Shown: positions 29,600 to 39,612 of the stretch, in pieces
Numbering within the stretch: position 1 is the stretch's first letter
How the letters are laid out: every line of letters starts with the position of its first letter
Assembly: GCA_038093515.1 (NCBI GenBank)
Contig: JBBPSI010000216.1
Coordinates: forward strand, 1 to 40,790
Direction of reading: 5' to 3'
From: Butyriboletus loyo
Lineage: Eukaryota > Basidiomycota > Agaricomycetes > Boletales > Boletaceae
DNA length: 40,790 bases
Notes under the pieces: model-generated
What the model was told of the DNA's origin: nothing
What the model saw: the letters and a program-made list of their open reading frames with translations, nothing else
The model's database searches: none
Position numbers and translations under genes: made by a program

Positions 29600-31445
29600 C
29601 TGAGTCCTTCTAACTTACAAGAGGTTATTGAATGCTCTAGGTCTTCTCAAAGAGTTGAGCACCATTGTTGTCACTCCTCTTCCTACTTTCCTGCACCAAC
29701 CAACATCCTCTTTTGTACTCCTTCTCCACCACCTCCTTATTTCCAGCTACGTTATGCTTTCACCAGCCAACCACCTTTCTACGGCATCATCATTGCTGTC
29801 AACTGTGAAATCAATCACCTTCCAGAAGGCATTATCATCAATGGAACCAATGACCTTGTCAGTCATCAAGCTGGAGCCAGAGATCCTGGAGTTCCTACTT
29901 GAGGAAGGAGAAGAGGTGGACACCAATGACATCAACAAGGTAACTGAACCAAACAGGGTCTTTGATTACTCAGTTGCAGATCCCTCTGAAGAATTCACTC
30001 ATTGTCTCACTTCCAAATGCCAGATTCGAACTTCGGAGGTTGGCCCCCTCAAACCCATCAACTGGATTGATGAAGATGGTGTCCACCACTGCAAACAAGT
30101 GTACAACATTCAGTCTCATTCCATCCCAAATGAATCCCTTCGTTCCATTTTCGAGAACACAGGCTTTCCTCCCATTTCACCCTTATATGACACTACCCCT
30201 GATGTTCTCCTTCAAAATCATGGGTTTGAAATCTTTTGTTGCTTGCATTATCCCTTCCTCAGGAAAATTCAGGAATGCTTTGCCAGTTTCTATGATCAGT
30301 TGTCTCCCTTTCAAGGTCACAACAAGGACACACTCTGGAATACCCCTCTTGCTGTGCAAGACCCAAAACTGATTAATCATCGGTATTTTTCAGTAAACAA
30401 TCATGGGCACGTCAAAGCCTATGACTCTTCCAGGCAACCTGTGGAGTTCTTCAAAGTTGATGAAAAACACTTGAGAAATTGGGACATACCAACACAATGG
30501 AGATGGATTGAGATTCAGGATTGAACTTGGAGGGAGAAGTTTTACCAACTCAATCCTCACTTCCATAAAAATCACCTTGAAATCAAAGCTTTGAATCTTT
30601 TGTTTAGGTTTGCTCATGAACTTGCTGCAGAGCAGCAAGACATCACTGACAACCTATCCCACAATGTGTGACACTTACAACAAGATATCAGATGACTCCA
30701 GATGGATCTTGCAAACTGTTAAGAAGCAGATTGAAGCAATCATTGTGAATACAGGGAGATCAGAGTTGGAGTTGGAGAACAATGAAGAAGTTGAACTCCT
30801 TCAGAACATCAAACTCTGTGATGATTTTCACCTCCTAATCTCAAACATGGACCTAGCCAGCTTCAAGCCACATGGGACCTTATAGTCATTGGTCCTATCA
30901 GGACCACTGTATGTCAGAGATATCAGGCTAAAGCACAGTCTGCTCCTTTCTAAAAACTTACTTACCTTTCTTCACATGTATAGGATTACAAATATGTTCT
31001 CCTACCATATGGACAAGTTTCTTCTTCTCTTTACATTTCACACTCTGACTTCAATGTAAAGTTCTCAAGTGGTAAAATCTATAATCCACACTGGTTTCCT
31101 AATCTATATTATGAGGAATTTGAAGTGATATGTGCTGCTTCAGCACCACCTCTATCTGCTCTTCCTTATAGGATTCCTGAGAACACATTGAACAGAGACA
31201 AAACAGAAGAACATGTGATTGAAGGAAGTAATATTCTAGATTCAGGTCATGGAGGAGAGTTTCAGTATGACGAAAATGGATATTTGGTGCAAGAAATACC
31301 ACAATCGGATATACCAGAGCCTTTGGAACCATCTCTGTTTTATATGCCTATGGTTAATCTGATAGGTCGTCTATCTGGTTTACCTTTTCCTTTATATAAT
31401 CCTTCGAATCTAAATGCTGATGAAGTTTTCTCTTCTTTTGATTAG
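29600..31445 (+). pseudogene. Unrecognised long ORF ahead of gag in copia F
   Basis: About 600 codons readable with few breaks. Open piece 29628-30524 (298 codons), read on past TGA at 30522 (WREKFYQLNPHFH, FAHELAAEQQDITDNLSHN). A frame change near 30690 leads to ILQTVKKQIEAIIVNTG and ELENNEEVELL, which looks like coiled coil. More breaks follow at about 30885-31030, then an open end 31030-31445 (IYNPHWFPNLYYEEFEV, PFPLYNPSNLNADEVFSSFD). No protease, RT, capsid or integrase motif is visible, and I do not recognise the family. It lies between the primer site and gag, 33 bases before the gag ATG. Confidence 0.55.
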
Positions 31446-31478
31446 TTCATCTTTGGATTTTTGTTATAAACAATTATC

Positions 31479-32560
31479 ATGTCTCTCCCTACCATATCAG
31501 AATTCAAGATCAATACTCAAATCCAGCAGTGACTTCCTGTCCTGACTGGTGTAGACAACTCTACAGCATGGTCTTGTCAAATGAGGCATGCTCTCACCAT
31601 TATCAATGTCTGGCCAATTGTAGATGGAACTTCTGAGTATAATCATCAGATTGCTGCTGACCAGCAAAAATGGGTTTCACTGGACAAGTGCTCTATTGGC
31701 ATGCTCACCATCTATATCTCTCCAGAACTACAATATGCAGTCAACTATGACTATGTTCCATCTCTCTACAATGCTAATGGTCAAATAATTGCCAATACTG
31801 TCAATATCTCCCTTGCCAAAACTCTTTGGGACTTCCTGCATGACATCTATGCAACCACAGGCATTACAGGTCATTTTTTCCTGTTCTGCCAAGCCATGAA
31901 CATTTTTGTTCATGAAGTTAATGCCATTGCTGATCTCATGTCCTTAATGGACACTTTCCACAACATGGAAGCAGCAGGATTAAGTCTTCCCAACAATTTC
32001 CACTGCATGACCTTGCTTACCAAGTTACCAAAATCATTTGAACCTCTGGTATCCAACATCATCCACAATACCAACATTCAGCAATTCACACTGAACGTTA
32101 TCATTCCCATGATCATTCACAAGTTACAACTTTGTGCTGGCACTGGCCAGATCCCTTATCCTTCAACCTCTCATGCAAATGCAGTTGCACCAGATTCCCA
32201 GCTCAACTGAACCAACATGGTTAGATGCAGACCTCCTCCACCTGCACAGACAAACTGGAATAACCAGGCTTGCCCACAACAACTTTCTGGTGGATGTGGT
32301 TGTCCTGGACAGAAGAGGCCATTCCAACCACAGCAGCAAAGATAGCAGCAAAACCACATGCCTGCTACACCTTATGGAGGACCTTCAGGATCTTGAGCAA
32401 ATTGGAATGAACGCACAAATGCTCATTCTGGTTTTAAGACACACCAAGGAAAGGGAAAAGAGAAAGTTCGTGCAAATGAAGTGGACATGGACATGGACAG
32501 ATTTGCCAACATTGTGGAGTTGGGCGAAACATAACTTGGTGACCACACACTAAGAGATTT
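31479..32560 (+). pseudogene. Copia F Gag (UBN2 type), then truncated
   Basis: ATG at 31479 (MSLPTISEFKI), TGA at 31530. Core: WSCQMRHALTIINVWPIVDG, KWVSLDKCSIGMLTIYISPELQ, SLAKTLWDFLHDIYATTG, MEAAGLSLPNNFHCMTLLTKLPKSFEP, the layout of copia Gag. From 32211, in other frames, a proline/glutamine-rich tail and KGKGKEKVRANEVDMDMD are readable. No knuckle, protease or pol follows, because element K begins at 32573. Confidence 0.82.
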
Positions 32561-32572
32561 CCTGATGGAAAC

Positions 32573-32740
32573 TCTTTGGACAGAGTTCTGATGCACTAGA
32601 GGTGAGCAAGAAGGGAATCAAGTAGATGTATTGGGGGTGTAGGTACACATGAGAAAGATACACTACTTGATGCAAGAAAAGGATCATGGGGGATGGGCGA
32701 AAGTGCAATAAGCTATCTGCTGGGTGGATTGTGAGCTGCT
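32573..32740 (-). repeat. Terminal direct repeat B2 of YR retroelement K
   Basis: Direct repeat of 33013-33202, clearly similar over its whole length apart from a 27-base gap (for example AAAAGGATCATGGGGGATGG in both). With A1 and A2 this gives the A1-...-B1-A2-B2 split-repeat layout of Ngaro/PAT-type elements. Confidence 0.8.
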
Positions 32741-33012
32741 GGGTGGGCAGGAAAGCCTTGCTGTGAAAGATACCAAGCAGAGGGAAGCTCCAGCATGTGG
32801 GGTCCTGTGAGTGAAGGCGAGGCACCTTGATTGGGAAATCAAGGCTGGGTATGGAGGGAGGGTGAAACAAATGGTGAGGACAAGCAAGAGAGCTCGGATG
32901 GGTGCTGGAAGGATTTGGCATGAAGGGAAAAGGGTGCCTCTCACTTATGCCACTTGTCTGAAGACTATGCTATGTGGCTCTGCTCATACCTCACTGCACC
33001 ACAGAGTGGCAT
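32741..33012 (-). repeat. Internal repeat A2 of YR retroelement K
   Basis: Lies between B1 and B2. Bases 32860-32903 match 38241-38284 (A1) at 34 of 44 positions, all differences being transitions. The rest of A1 is cut off by element G, so the full match cannot be tested here. Confidence 0.65.
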
Positions 33013-33202
33013 TCTTTGGACGGGGTTCTGATGTGCTAGAGGTGAGCAAGAAGGGAATCAAGTAGATTTATTGGGAGTGTAGGTACACATGAGAATGATA
33101 TACTACTTGACACGAGAAAAGGATCATGGGGGATGGGCGAAAGCGTGAAGTGCTAACCAACCCTGTACAATAAGCTATCTGCTGGGTGGATCGTGAGCTG
33201 CT
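33013..33202 (-). repeat. Direct repeat B1 of YR retroelement K
   Basis: Starts (plus strand) TTCTTTGGACGG and ends GTGAGCTGCTT, partner of 32573-32740. Lies between the recombinase stop and A2. Confidence 0.8.
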
Positions 33203-33286
33203 TCCCCAGGCCATAGGAGAGAATGATGATGCATGCAGTGACCATGATACACCCTGGAGCTAGGAGGAGGGAGTAACTCACAACAA

Positions 33287-34435
33287 TTATCTCCACACAG
33301 GAGGAATGGTGTAATGTATGAAAGCTTCCTGGATGGCAGGCTTGGCCTGGATGTATGGCATGAGAATTTGCACATGATGTCTCAAGTAAAGGAGGAAGGC
33401 ATCACTGGCCCAGCGCCCCTTGACTTTGACAACATTAAATGGAATGTTGCGAAGCAGGTATTCAAGTGTGGATCCAATGTGAATTCTGTGCCCCTTGAGT
33501 GGTTGATGACCCAATTTCTTCAGCACGACCTCCAGCGTTTTCAAGAATTTTGATTTAGTGAGAGGCTGTGCACTGTGCTTGTAGTGGTAGGAAAAAAGGT
33601 GGTCTGCATCACTGGGGTTGTTGACTTGGAGGTGATCATTTAAAGCTTCAAGTGGATCTGCTAATCTGTCCTGTCTGGCCCAGCTGACGTCTTCACCTTG
33701 CAGGGATGTCTCGGTGCATGGCAAGTGGAAGTTGGTGACTTTGAGGCCTTGCCTGTCTGTCACGATGCTCATGTGGGCCCAAGTGATGTGCAAGGAAGGG
33801 TTGAAAGCTGTGAGATTAGGTACAGTGAATTCACCAGTGCGAGCAGTGGCAAAGAAAGTGGTAGTGAGGCAGGCATAGACTGCAGTGTGTAGCGGGATGT
33901 GTAGAGACAGCTGGGTTTGGATGGAAACAATAGTTTTGATTGTATAGGGATCACACACAGCCCACTTGGAGGAGGGAGGGGTGAGCAGCTTGGTGGCTTT
34001 CAGGAGGGCATTGGTTTCATCAGAGTTGAGGGCCCAGGGAAGTCCATGGATTGTATGCCAGGCATGAACCACATGGAAATAGTTGCTGATCATGCTTCCT
34101 GTGTAAAGGCCTGTGAGCTCTGCCAGATATGCCAAAATGAGGGTAGGACTTGCTGGGTCACACATTTCCTCTGGAATTCCCTTGGAGTTGCAGTAAGAGT
34201 GAAAAATGAGGAGGCCTGAGCCATACATCTACTTGGTGGAGTCTGCCCAAGCATGTGTGATTACTGTGTAGACATGCTGTGCATCAGCATCAGAGAGGGA
34301 ATGTGGCACAGATCTGGGGGTACTTGGCTTCCAGAGCAGCAGGTGCTCTTTGGCCTGGCAATGCAGTTGAAACGGGGACCGGAGGTTCAGGGTTTGCTGT
34401 CGATTTGTGGTTGCTGATTGGGGGACATTATTCAC
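33287..34435 (-). pseudogene. Tyrosine recombinase of YR retroelement K
   Basis: Minus strand. One frame of 383 codons with a single TAG at 34229-34231 (ADSTK, stop, MYGSGLLIFHSYC). SAM-like N-terminal half: NYFHVVHAWHTIHGLPW. Catalytic half: TTFFATARTGEFTVPNL keeps the first arginine, GHRIHIGSTLEYLL has histidine where HxxR requires arginine (near 33475), and GRWASDAFLLYLRHH keeps the tyrosine region. Compared with J it has lost the other catalytic arginine. It is otherwise the best-preserved recombinase here. Confidence 0.87.
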
Positions 34436-34498
34436 AGAAAAGTTGGGCGCTGCAGTGGTGGCTGTTATCTGGGCCGAGAGGAGGGTGCCTCTGGCTGG

Positions 34499-35792
34499 TT
34501 ATGGTTTGGAGAGGCTATGGGCGGATGTGTGAGGTGTTGAAGGAGTAATTGAAGTTGACAAGGAAGTGCTGGGCCTCATGAGGAATGGAGAATGGTGGGA
34601 GGAGCATAGATAATGGGGGGTAAATTTGGTGTGAAAAAGGGTCTGCTGGGTTTGATGCACTTTGGATGTACTGTGTGTGAACAACGCAGTTAGGTCTGGT
34701 GAGAATCAAGTGTATTTGCTTGAAGACGTTGTTGGTTTGGCAGTTTCTGCTCTGGCCCTTTCGCCATCCCTCAACCATGCTGGTGTTGTCTCCAAAAACT
34801 TTGGTGAATTTGGGTGGCTCCAGTGTGAATGACTGTGCAGATGAGGAGTTCAAAACCAATGGCTTCAGCCCAGCCGATGTCCTGCCCATCACTTTGCCAG
34901 CTGGACCTGAGACACCATGCTCTCCAGCACCCATCTATGATGATCCCTATGCCAAAGAAGGAGCTGGTGTCAGAGAAAGCCCTGATGTTGAGTATGGGCC
35001 TGGGAGAGGGTATTGGAGTAGGGATGAGCAGTTTTTGTAGGGTGTTTTTCCACCATGCAATGTCCTCCTGGGTGGTGTGAGGTGGCATTCTGGGCATGAA
35101 TGGCTTGTCCCTGAAGGTGGCAAGCATGACCTCAAGGTTGATTAGGTATGGTCAACCCTCTGATAAAATGAGAGAAGTGTGGATTAACTTGCTGTGCAGC
35201 TTTTGTACCTCATCAAGTGAGTATGCTTGCTTTGATTGCCAGGCAGTGATGGCATTCAGATACTTGAGATGCTTGGGTTCTGTGAGAGAGACAGTGTTAT
35301 TGTGCAGGTTCCAGAGGAAACCAATGAATACTGGTAATGAGGAGAATGGGATGTCCTTGGAAGCTTTCCAGGGTATGCCTAGTTCTGATGAGATATGGTT
35401 AATGTCACTGAAGTTGTATGTAAAAGCTCATTCAGATTCTGTGCAGGGTGATTGGGCTGATAAGTCTGTCAGAGAAAAGAGGTAATCCTCATTGTGCTCT
35501 TCAGATGTGCCATTGGAAAGAGTGGCACCTGCAAACCAGGTTTGACCACCCTTTGTTGATTTATCCCCAGTCTTATGGATCTGCTGAGCAATTTGTGAAT
35601 GAAGTGCATTGTAATTGTCTAGTTGGTCACAAGGTATCTGTATGAAAAGGTGGTCATCCACCCAATGCAGAATGGGACCAATGCCTTTAGAGTGCATAAT
35701 GTCCATGCCTGCCCCCCTGATGCTACTGTAGATCCCACCAGATGCAGCAAAGCCAAAACAAAGTGAAGTGTCAACAGCAAAAAGGTCATCAC
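34499..35792 (-). pseudogene. YR retroelement K: RT C-terminal half and RNase H
   Basis: From 35792 down: DDLFAVDTSLCFGFAASGG, IMHSKGIGPILHWVDDHLF with both catalytic aspartates. After several breaks follow FSDTSSFFGIGIIIDGCWRAW, WAEAIGFELLI, VFGDNTSMVEGWRKGQSRN and YIQSASNPADPFS, the RNase H fold of this family. Two frame changes occur (near 34850 and 35420). The frame joins the RT half at 36286 once the solo LTR and one ATCAC are removed. Confidence 0.83.
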
Positions 35793-36285
35793 TGTTATGA
35801 CAACGAAGTTATCAGGCACACGGGGTTCCACAACTGTTGCAGTACTACACAGGTACTGGCGATGGTAATGAGGAATAGCTCAGGACCTTAATCTCTCAAC
35901 TGTTGCCAGCGAATAGACAAGTGGTTAAAGCTAGGGAATCCTAGCCACAACCACAAGCCCTTTTATATTACAGGGGAATGTGCACAGACCATGCAGTGCA
36001 TGAGACTAGTTACTATACATGTATATACAAAGAAGTCACGAGTCAATGATGATGGAAAATAGAAGTCAACGGCGATCAAAAAGAAGAGGAGCAAACAGAG
36101 ATTAAATACATGAGGCATGACATCATAGAGTCTGGATCGGTCTGGGCCATGACATCATATGCTTGGTCAGCTTGTAGTCACATGTATAATCCCACGATCA
36201 CGTGCACTAGGTCATGTGACCTTTGAAAGAGAAATGTGACAAAGTCTGAATGCAAAAGATAGTTATAAGAGATACAATTATAACA
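35793..36285 (-). repeat. Solo LTR of the Gy1 family inside RT of K
   Basis: 493 bp, TGTTATAATT...GTTGTCATAACA in minus orientation, perfect 5-bp duplication ATCAC (35788-35792 and 36286-36290). TATAAAAGGG and a primer partner AGCTTTAACCA (one change) are kept. Confidence 0.94.
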
Positions 36286-36780
36286 ATCACTGATACAAAC
36301 TACCAGTGCATGCCATTGTGATGGGTGCAGAGGGATGGTACGGTATGGCTCTGAGACATCATGAATGGCCCCTTGAGAACCCTTGGGAAGATGAGGAAGG
36401 ACCAGTGAGACAATTGAGAAGGTGCTGAAGGAGGAGGGAAAGTGATCGGAGTCCACAAAGGAATTGATGGATTCTGCAGGTTGAGTAGGAGCATGTGGAA
36501 AGGATAAATTCTGTACAAGACGGAATTTGCCTGGTTTGCCAGGCTTGGGAATGAGGGAGAGGGGGGAAGTTTGAAAGTGTCCAAGGGATGATGTGATAGT
36601 ATCTGCTGTGAAGGGGCCAAGATAGTGGCCTTTCTTGAATTCTTTGGACAGTAACTTACTAAATATGTCTTGATGCTCAAGGATTGAGGGGTTATTAGGT
36701 GGGGTGAATGTAGATGTGAGGGGAGGTATGTTGTCAGAGAAACTGAAACACAGGCCTTCATATATGTTCAGGTATCATCC
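36286..36780 (-). pseudogene. YR retroelement K: RT N-terminal half
   Basis: Reads EFKKGHYLGPFTADTITSSL, FQTSPLSLIPKPGKPGKFR, SINSFVDSDHFPSSFSTF, DVSEPYRTIPLHPSQWHALVVCISD without a stop over about 150 codons. The first catalytic aspartate (HDVSE) is present. It is cut at 36286 by the solo LTR. Confidence 0.88.
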
Positions 36781-38152
36781 TGTGAGACAGGCCTCCACTA
36801 GGAGATAGAGCCAGGCTGCAGGATTGTAGGGGGTAAGCGCATTTGTATGCCTGAGAGCAAGGGCATTGTTGAGCGCCGTGGTCGGGCTTGTCACATCCAG
36901 AGCATTCATAGCATGCATTTGCATGAGTGAGACTGCAGCTGTGGGGCTTCTGCCAGTCATTACACAGTTCATTGCCATTTCTGTCAACAAGGCGGCCATT
37001 GGAGGAGCGACATGCATAGGCAGGCTTGCCATCCCAGGTGTTTGGCTCATTACACTCATTGACTCAATGTGGATACCAGCTGAGGCAGGTTGGGCACTTT
37101 GATGTGCACTTGGGTGTGCTGTGCTTTGACCATGCTTGTTCCTTTCCTGGTGACCGAGATGGCTGTGCTGGGTTGAAGGCAGGACGTAGTGATGTGTTAT
37201 GAAAATGAGGGCGAGGAGGAGACCTTGAGCGAGATTCTTTCCTTCTGTTTGAACCTTGGAAACAGGATTGGTTGCGGAAGAGGGATCTTGAGTGGGAATT
37301 CCTTCATTTGGTGTAATCCAGGTTGTGTTGCTGGTATGTGGTGTGATGCCCTTGGTGTGATCTCAGGGATGAGTATGACTCATGGTCGGCGAGGCTTTCC
37401 AGCTGTGTGATTTCCATGGGTGGTTGTAGATGAATGGTAGAGAGGGGAAAACCAGATGGAGGTGGGTACAATGGGCACCAGTACACAATGGTGGGTACAT
37501 GGGCACCAGATCACGATAGTGGGTACATGGGCACTGGATCACAACAGTGGTTCTGTGGACACTGGGATGCGACAGTGGTTCTGTGGACACTGGGATGCGA
37601 CAGTGGTTCTGTGAACACTGGGATGCGACAGTGAGTACACAGGCACCAGAATACAATGGTGGGTACACAGACACCAGGTGGCATGGTTGTGAGAATGGTG
37701 GGTGGTGCAGGAAGGTGTGGTGGGGGTTGTGAGCATAGTGGAGCATGGTAAGGAATGAAATTTGGCTGTTAGTGTTTGGACGGAAACTATGTGGACTGGG
37801 GAGGGGAACTAACCCAATAAGTAGCCCTGATGAGGAGGTCATTGTTGATCTTGGCCATGAGGTTGGGCTTCTTCTTTTTGGCCTCCCTCTTCTTGTTTTT
37901 GACATCTTCCTCAGCCACTCTGCATTCCTCATTCTCCTGCTCTCTGCACATCTGTACTAGGCATGTAGCCTAAATGTTGTCTACCTCTCTCTGTGCATTC
38001 CAGGCTTGGACTCTATCTGTGTGCTCTGCATCCCATGTGGCAATGAGTCATTCAATTGCTTGTTGCTTGTGTGAGACCATGATGGCCTCTCTGATTATGC
38101 GGAAAGCTTCTGCATTGAAGTCTGGCCTTCGCTTGAGCAAGGGATCGGCCAT
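36781..38152 (-). pseudogene. Gag-like ORF of YR retroelement K
   Basis: ATG at 38152 (MADPLLKRRPDFNAEAFRIIREA). The N-terminal 100 residues look helical (DAEHTDRVQAWNAQREVD, KNKKREAKKKK), with a few in-frame stops. The middle is proline-rich and contains a 28-bp tandem repeat. The C-terminus carries paired cysteine/histidine motifs (NTWDGKPAYACRSSNGRL, ELCNDWQKPHSC, CYECSGCDKPDHGAQQC), a probable nucleic-acid-binding finger, preceded by TGA at 37066-37064. RT follows at once. Confidence 0.75.
37545..37636 (-). repeat. 28-bp tandem repeat in gag of K
   Basis: CAGTGGTTCTGTGGACACTG plus GGATGCGA repeats with starts at 37545, 37573 and 37601 and a partial fourth copy. Looser 30-bp relatives extend from about 37480 to 37680. 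The unit is not a multiple of 3. Confidence 0.88.
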
Positions 38153-38284
38153 GGTGTGGAAGAAGGTTGTCGTGGAAGCAGTAGGTTATGTGAAGAAATG
38201 GGTGGGATTGTATTAAGGATATACTATTGGCTAGGCTACTGGAGTGAAATGAATGATGAGGATGAGCGAGAGAGCTCAGACGGG
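38153..38284 (-). repeat. Terminal repeat A1 of YR retroelement K, truncated by element G
   Basis: Region upstream of the K gag ATG. Its outer 44 bases (38241-38284) match A2. Element G is inserted at 38284/38285, and the rest of A1 should lie right of the window, beyond G. Confidence 0.65.
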
Positions 38285-38683
38285 TGTTATAATCATAACA
38301 TTTTATTCGTACACTGCGTACACTTTTACTTCGAACTTAGTCGTTTCAACCTTCAAAGATCACGTGACATAGCGCACGTGATCGTGGGAACTTACATGTG
38401 ATCCATTGCTGACTAAGCATATGATGTCATGGCCTAGACCAGGCCTAGACTCTATGACGTCCGGCCCGTATGTTTGTCCTATAACAACATTTTCGTGGAT
38501 AAATTCGAAGCTACGATATCGTAGGACCATTCCATAATATAAAGGGCCATTGGATTTAGGATTACTGACTTTAATACGTATTTGTCGTAACGGTTGAGAG
38601 ATTAGATTTGAGCTATCATCGACTATCGCCAATTGGTGTAGTACTGCAGCAGTAGTGGAACTTGGAATTGTGACCAGTAAACA
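38285..38683 (+). repeat. 5' LTR of element G (Gy1)
   Basis: Starts TGTTATAATCATAACA like A. It has two CACGTG palindromes (38361-38366 and 38375-38380), TGACGT at 38455 and TATAAAG near 38539. The inner end is set at AGTAAACA, followed by TGG, and is less sure than the outer end. No self-complementary primer site like that of A was found. Confidence 0.72.
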
Positions 38684-39612
38684 TGGAATTCTCGTAGCGG
38701 ATTCAAAACTAATGATACGGTTCCCAAGAAGCGGGGATAGTCACAAATCTCCGCCTTTCACATACCAGTATGCTACTACTTGAAGGGGCAGCTTTTCAGC
38801 AGGAAACCATACCGGAATCCAGGGTTGAGATGGAATCACTGGAGTGTTCACCAGTTTTCGTATTAGATTTCCTTTAGGGGAGCTCCTCGGAAGAGCAGTC
38901 TTTGTGTCTCGGAGTAGCACCTGTACAATTCATTCTCAGACGCTCCCTTTGGAGTTGTTAGTCCGCGTCAGGGTTGAGCCTGATTTGCGAAGTGCGACTT
39001 AGGGACCCCCAAATCCCTTTGGCTGAGCAATTCTCCGAGTAGTCCCTGTGGTAACATGGGAGGTAGAAGAAAAAACCCTTCGTCATCATTTGTCAATTAG
39101 TCGTAGTAAAATCTTTACCCGTTTCGGTTCATTACCGAACCAGACTTCGTCGGAGATACTACCTCCGTTCGAAAAAATATTTCTTTCGCTCTACTTGCTG
39201 TAGAATTCCCCAGAGTTCCTTTGGAAGATAGGGGACAGTAAGGAAGTCTATATCTCGTAGCTTCTTTTTTTACTTGCCGAAGAAACCCGGTTACTTGCCG
39301 AAGAAAAAATTGCCGATGAACTATCTTGGACTTTTCATCTTCACCACAATCGCCGCATACATCGTTTTTGTCACCACTCTCGTAATTGCGCTTAAAGTTT
39401 TCAACACAATCGTCGCTAAACAAACTCAACCTTATACCATCACCCTATCATTTAACCGAAACAAATTCACCGCCAAACTCTCCTTCCCTACCGTACAGCA
39501 TCCCCAAGGCGACGGTGAATTATCCGATCACGAGTGGGACCAACAAACCTGGAATTAGGACAATCTGGGTTCAGAAACTTCGGAAGATTTCCCGATCGAT
39601 AACGAGAAAAGA
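38684..39612 (+). other. 5' leader of element G
   Basis: About 930 bases. Parts match the leader of A (38740-39060 with 2680-3000 inverted). It contains a small ORF at 39274-39558. No other feature recognised. Confidence 0.7.
39274..39558 (+). CDS. Small ORF with a membrane-like segment upstream of gag (element G)
   Basis: 94 codons, MPKKPGYLPKKKLPM, then a hydrophobic stretch of about 25 residues (GLFIFTTIAAYIVFVTTLVI), then a polar tail. It ends 55 bases before gag. The matching leader of A does not keep it as an ORF, so it may be chance. No family recognised. Confidence 0.3.
   Translation: MPKKPGYLPKKKLPMNYLGLFIFTTIAAYIVFVTTLVIALKVFNTIVAKQTQPYTITLSFNRNKFTAKLSFPTVQHPQGDGELSDHEWDQQTWN

Noticed and set aside
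37545..37636. Regular 28-bp repeats that could be taken for a CRISPR array
   Set aside because: The copies are directly adjacent with no spacers, and the host is eukaryotic; it is a minisatellite.
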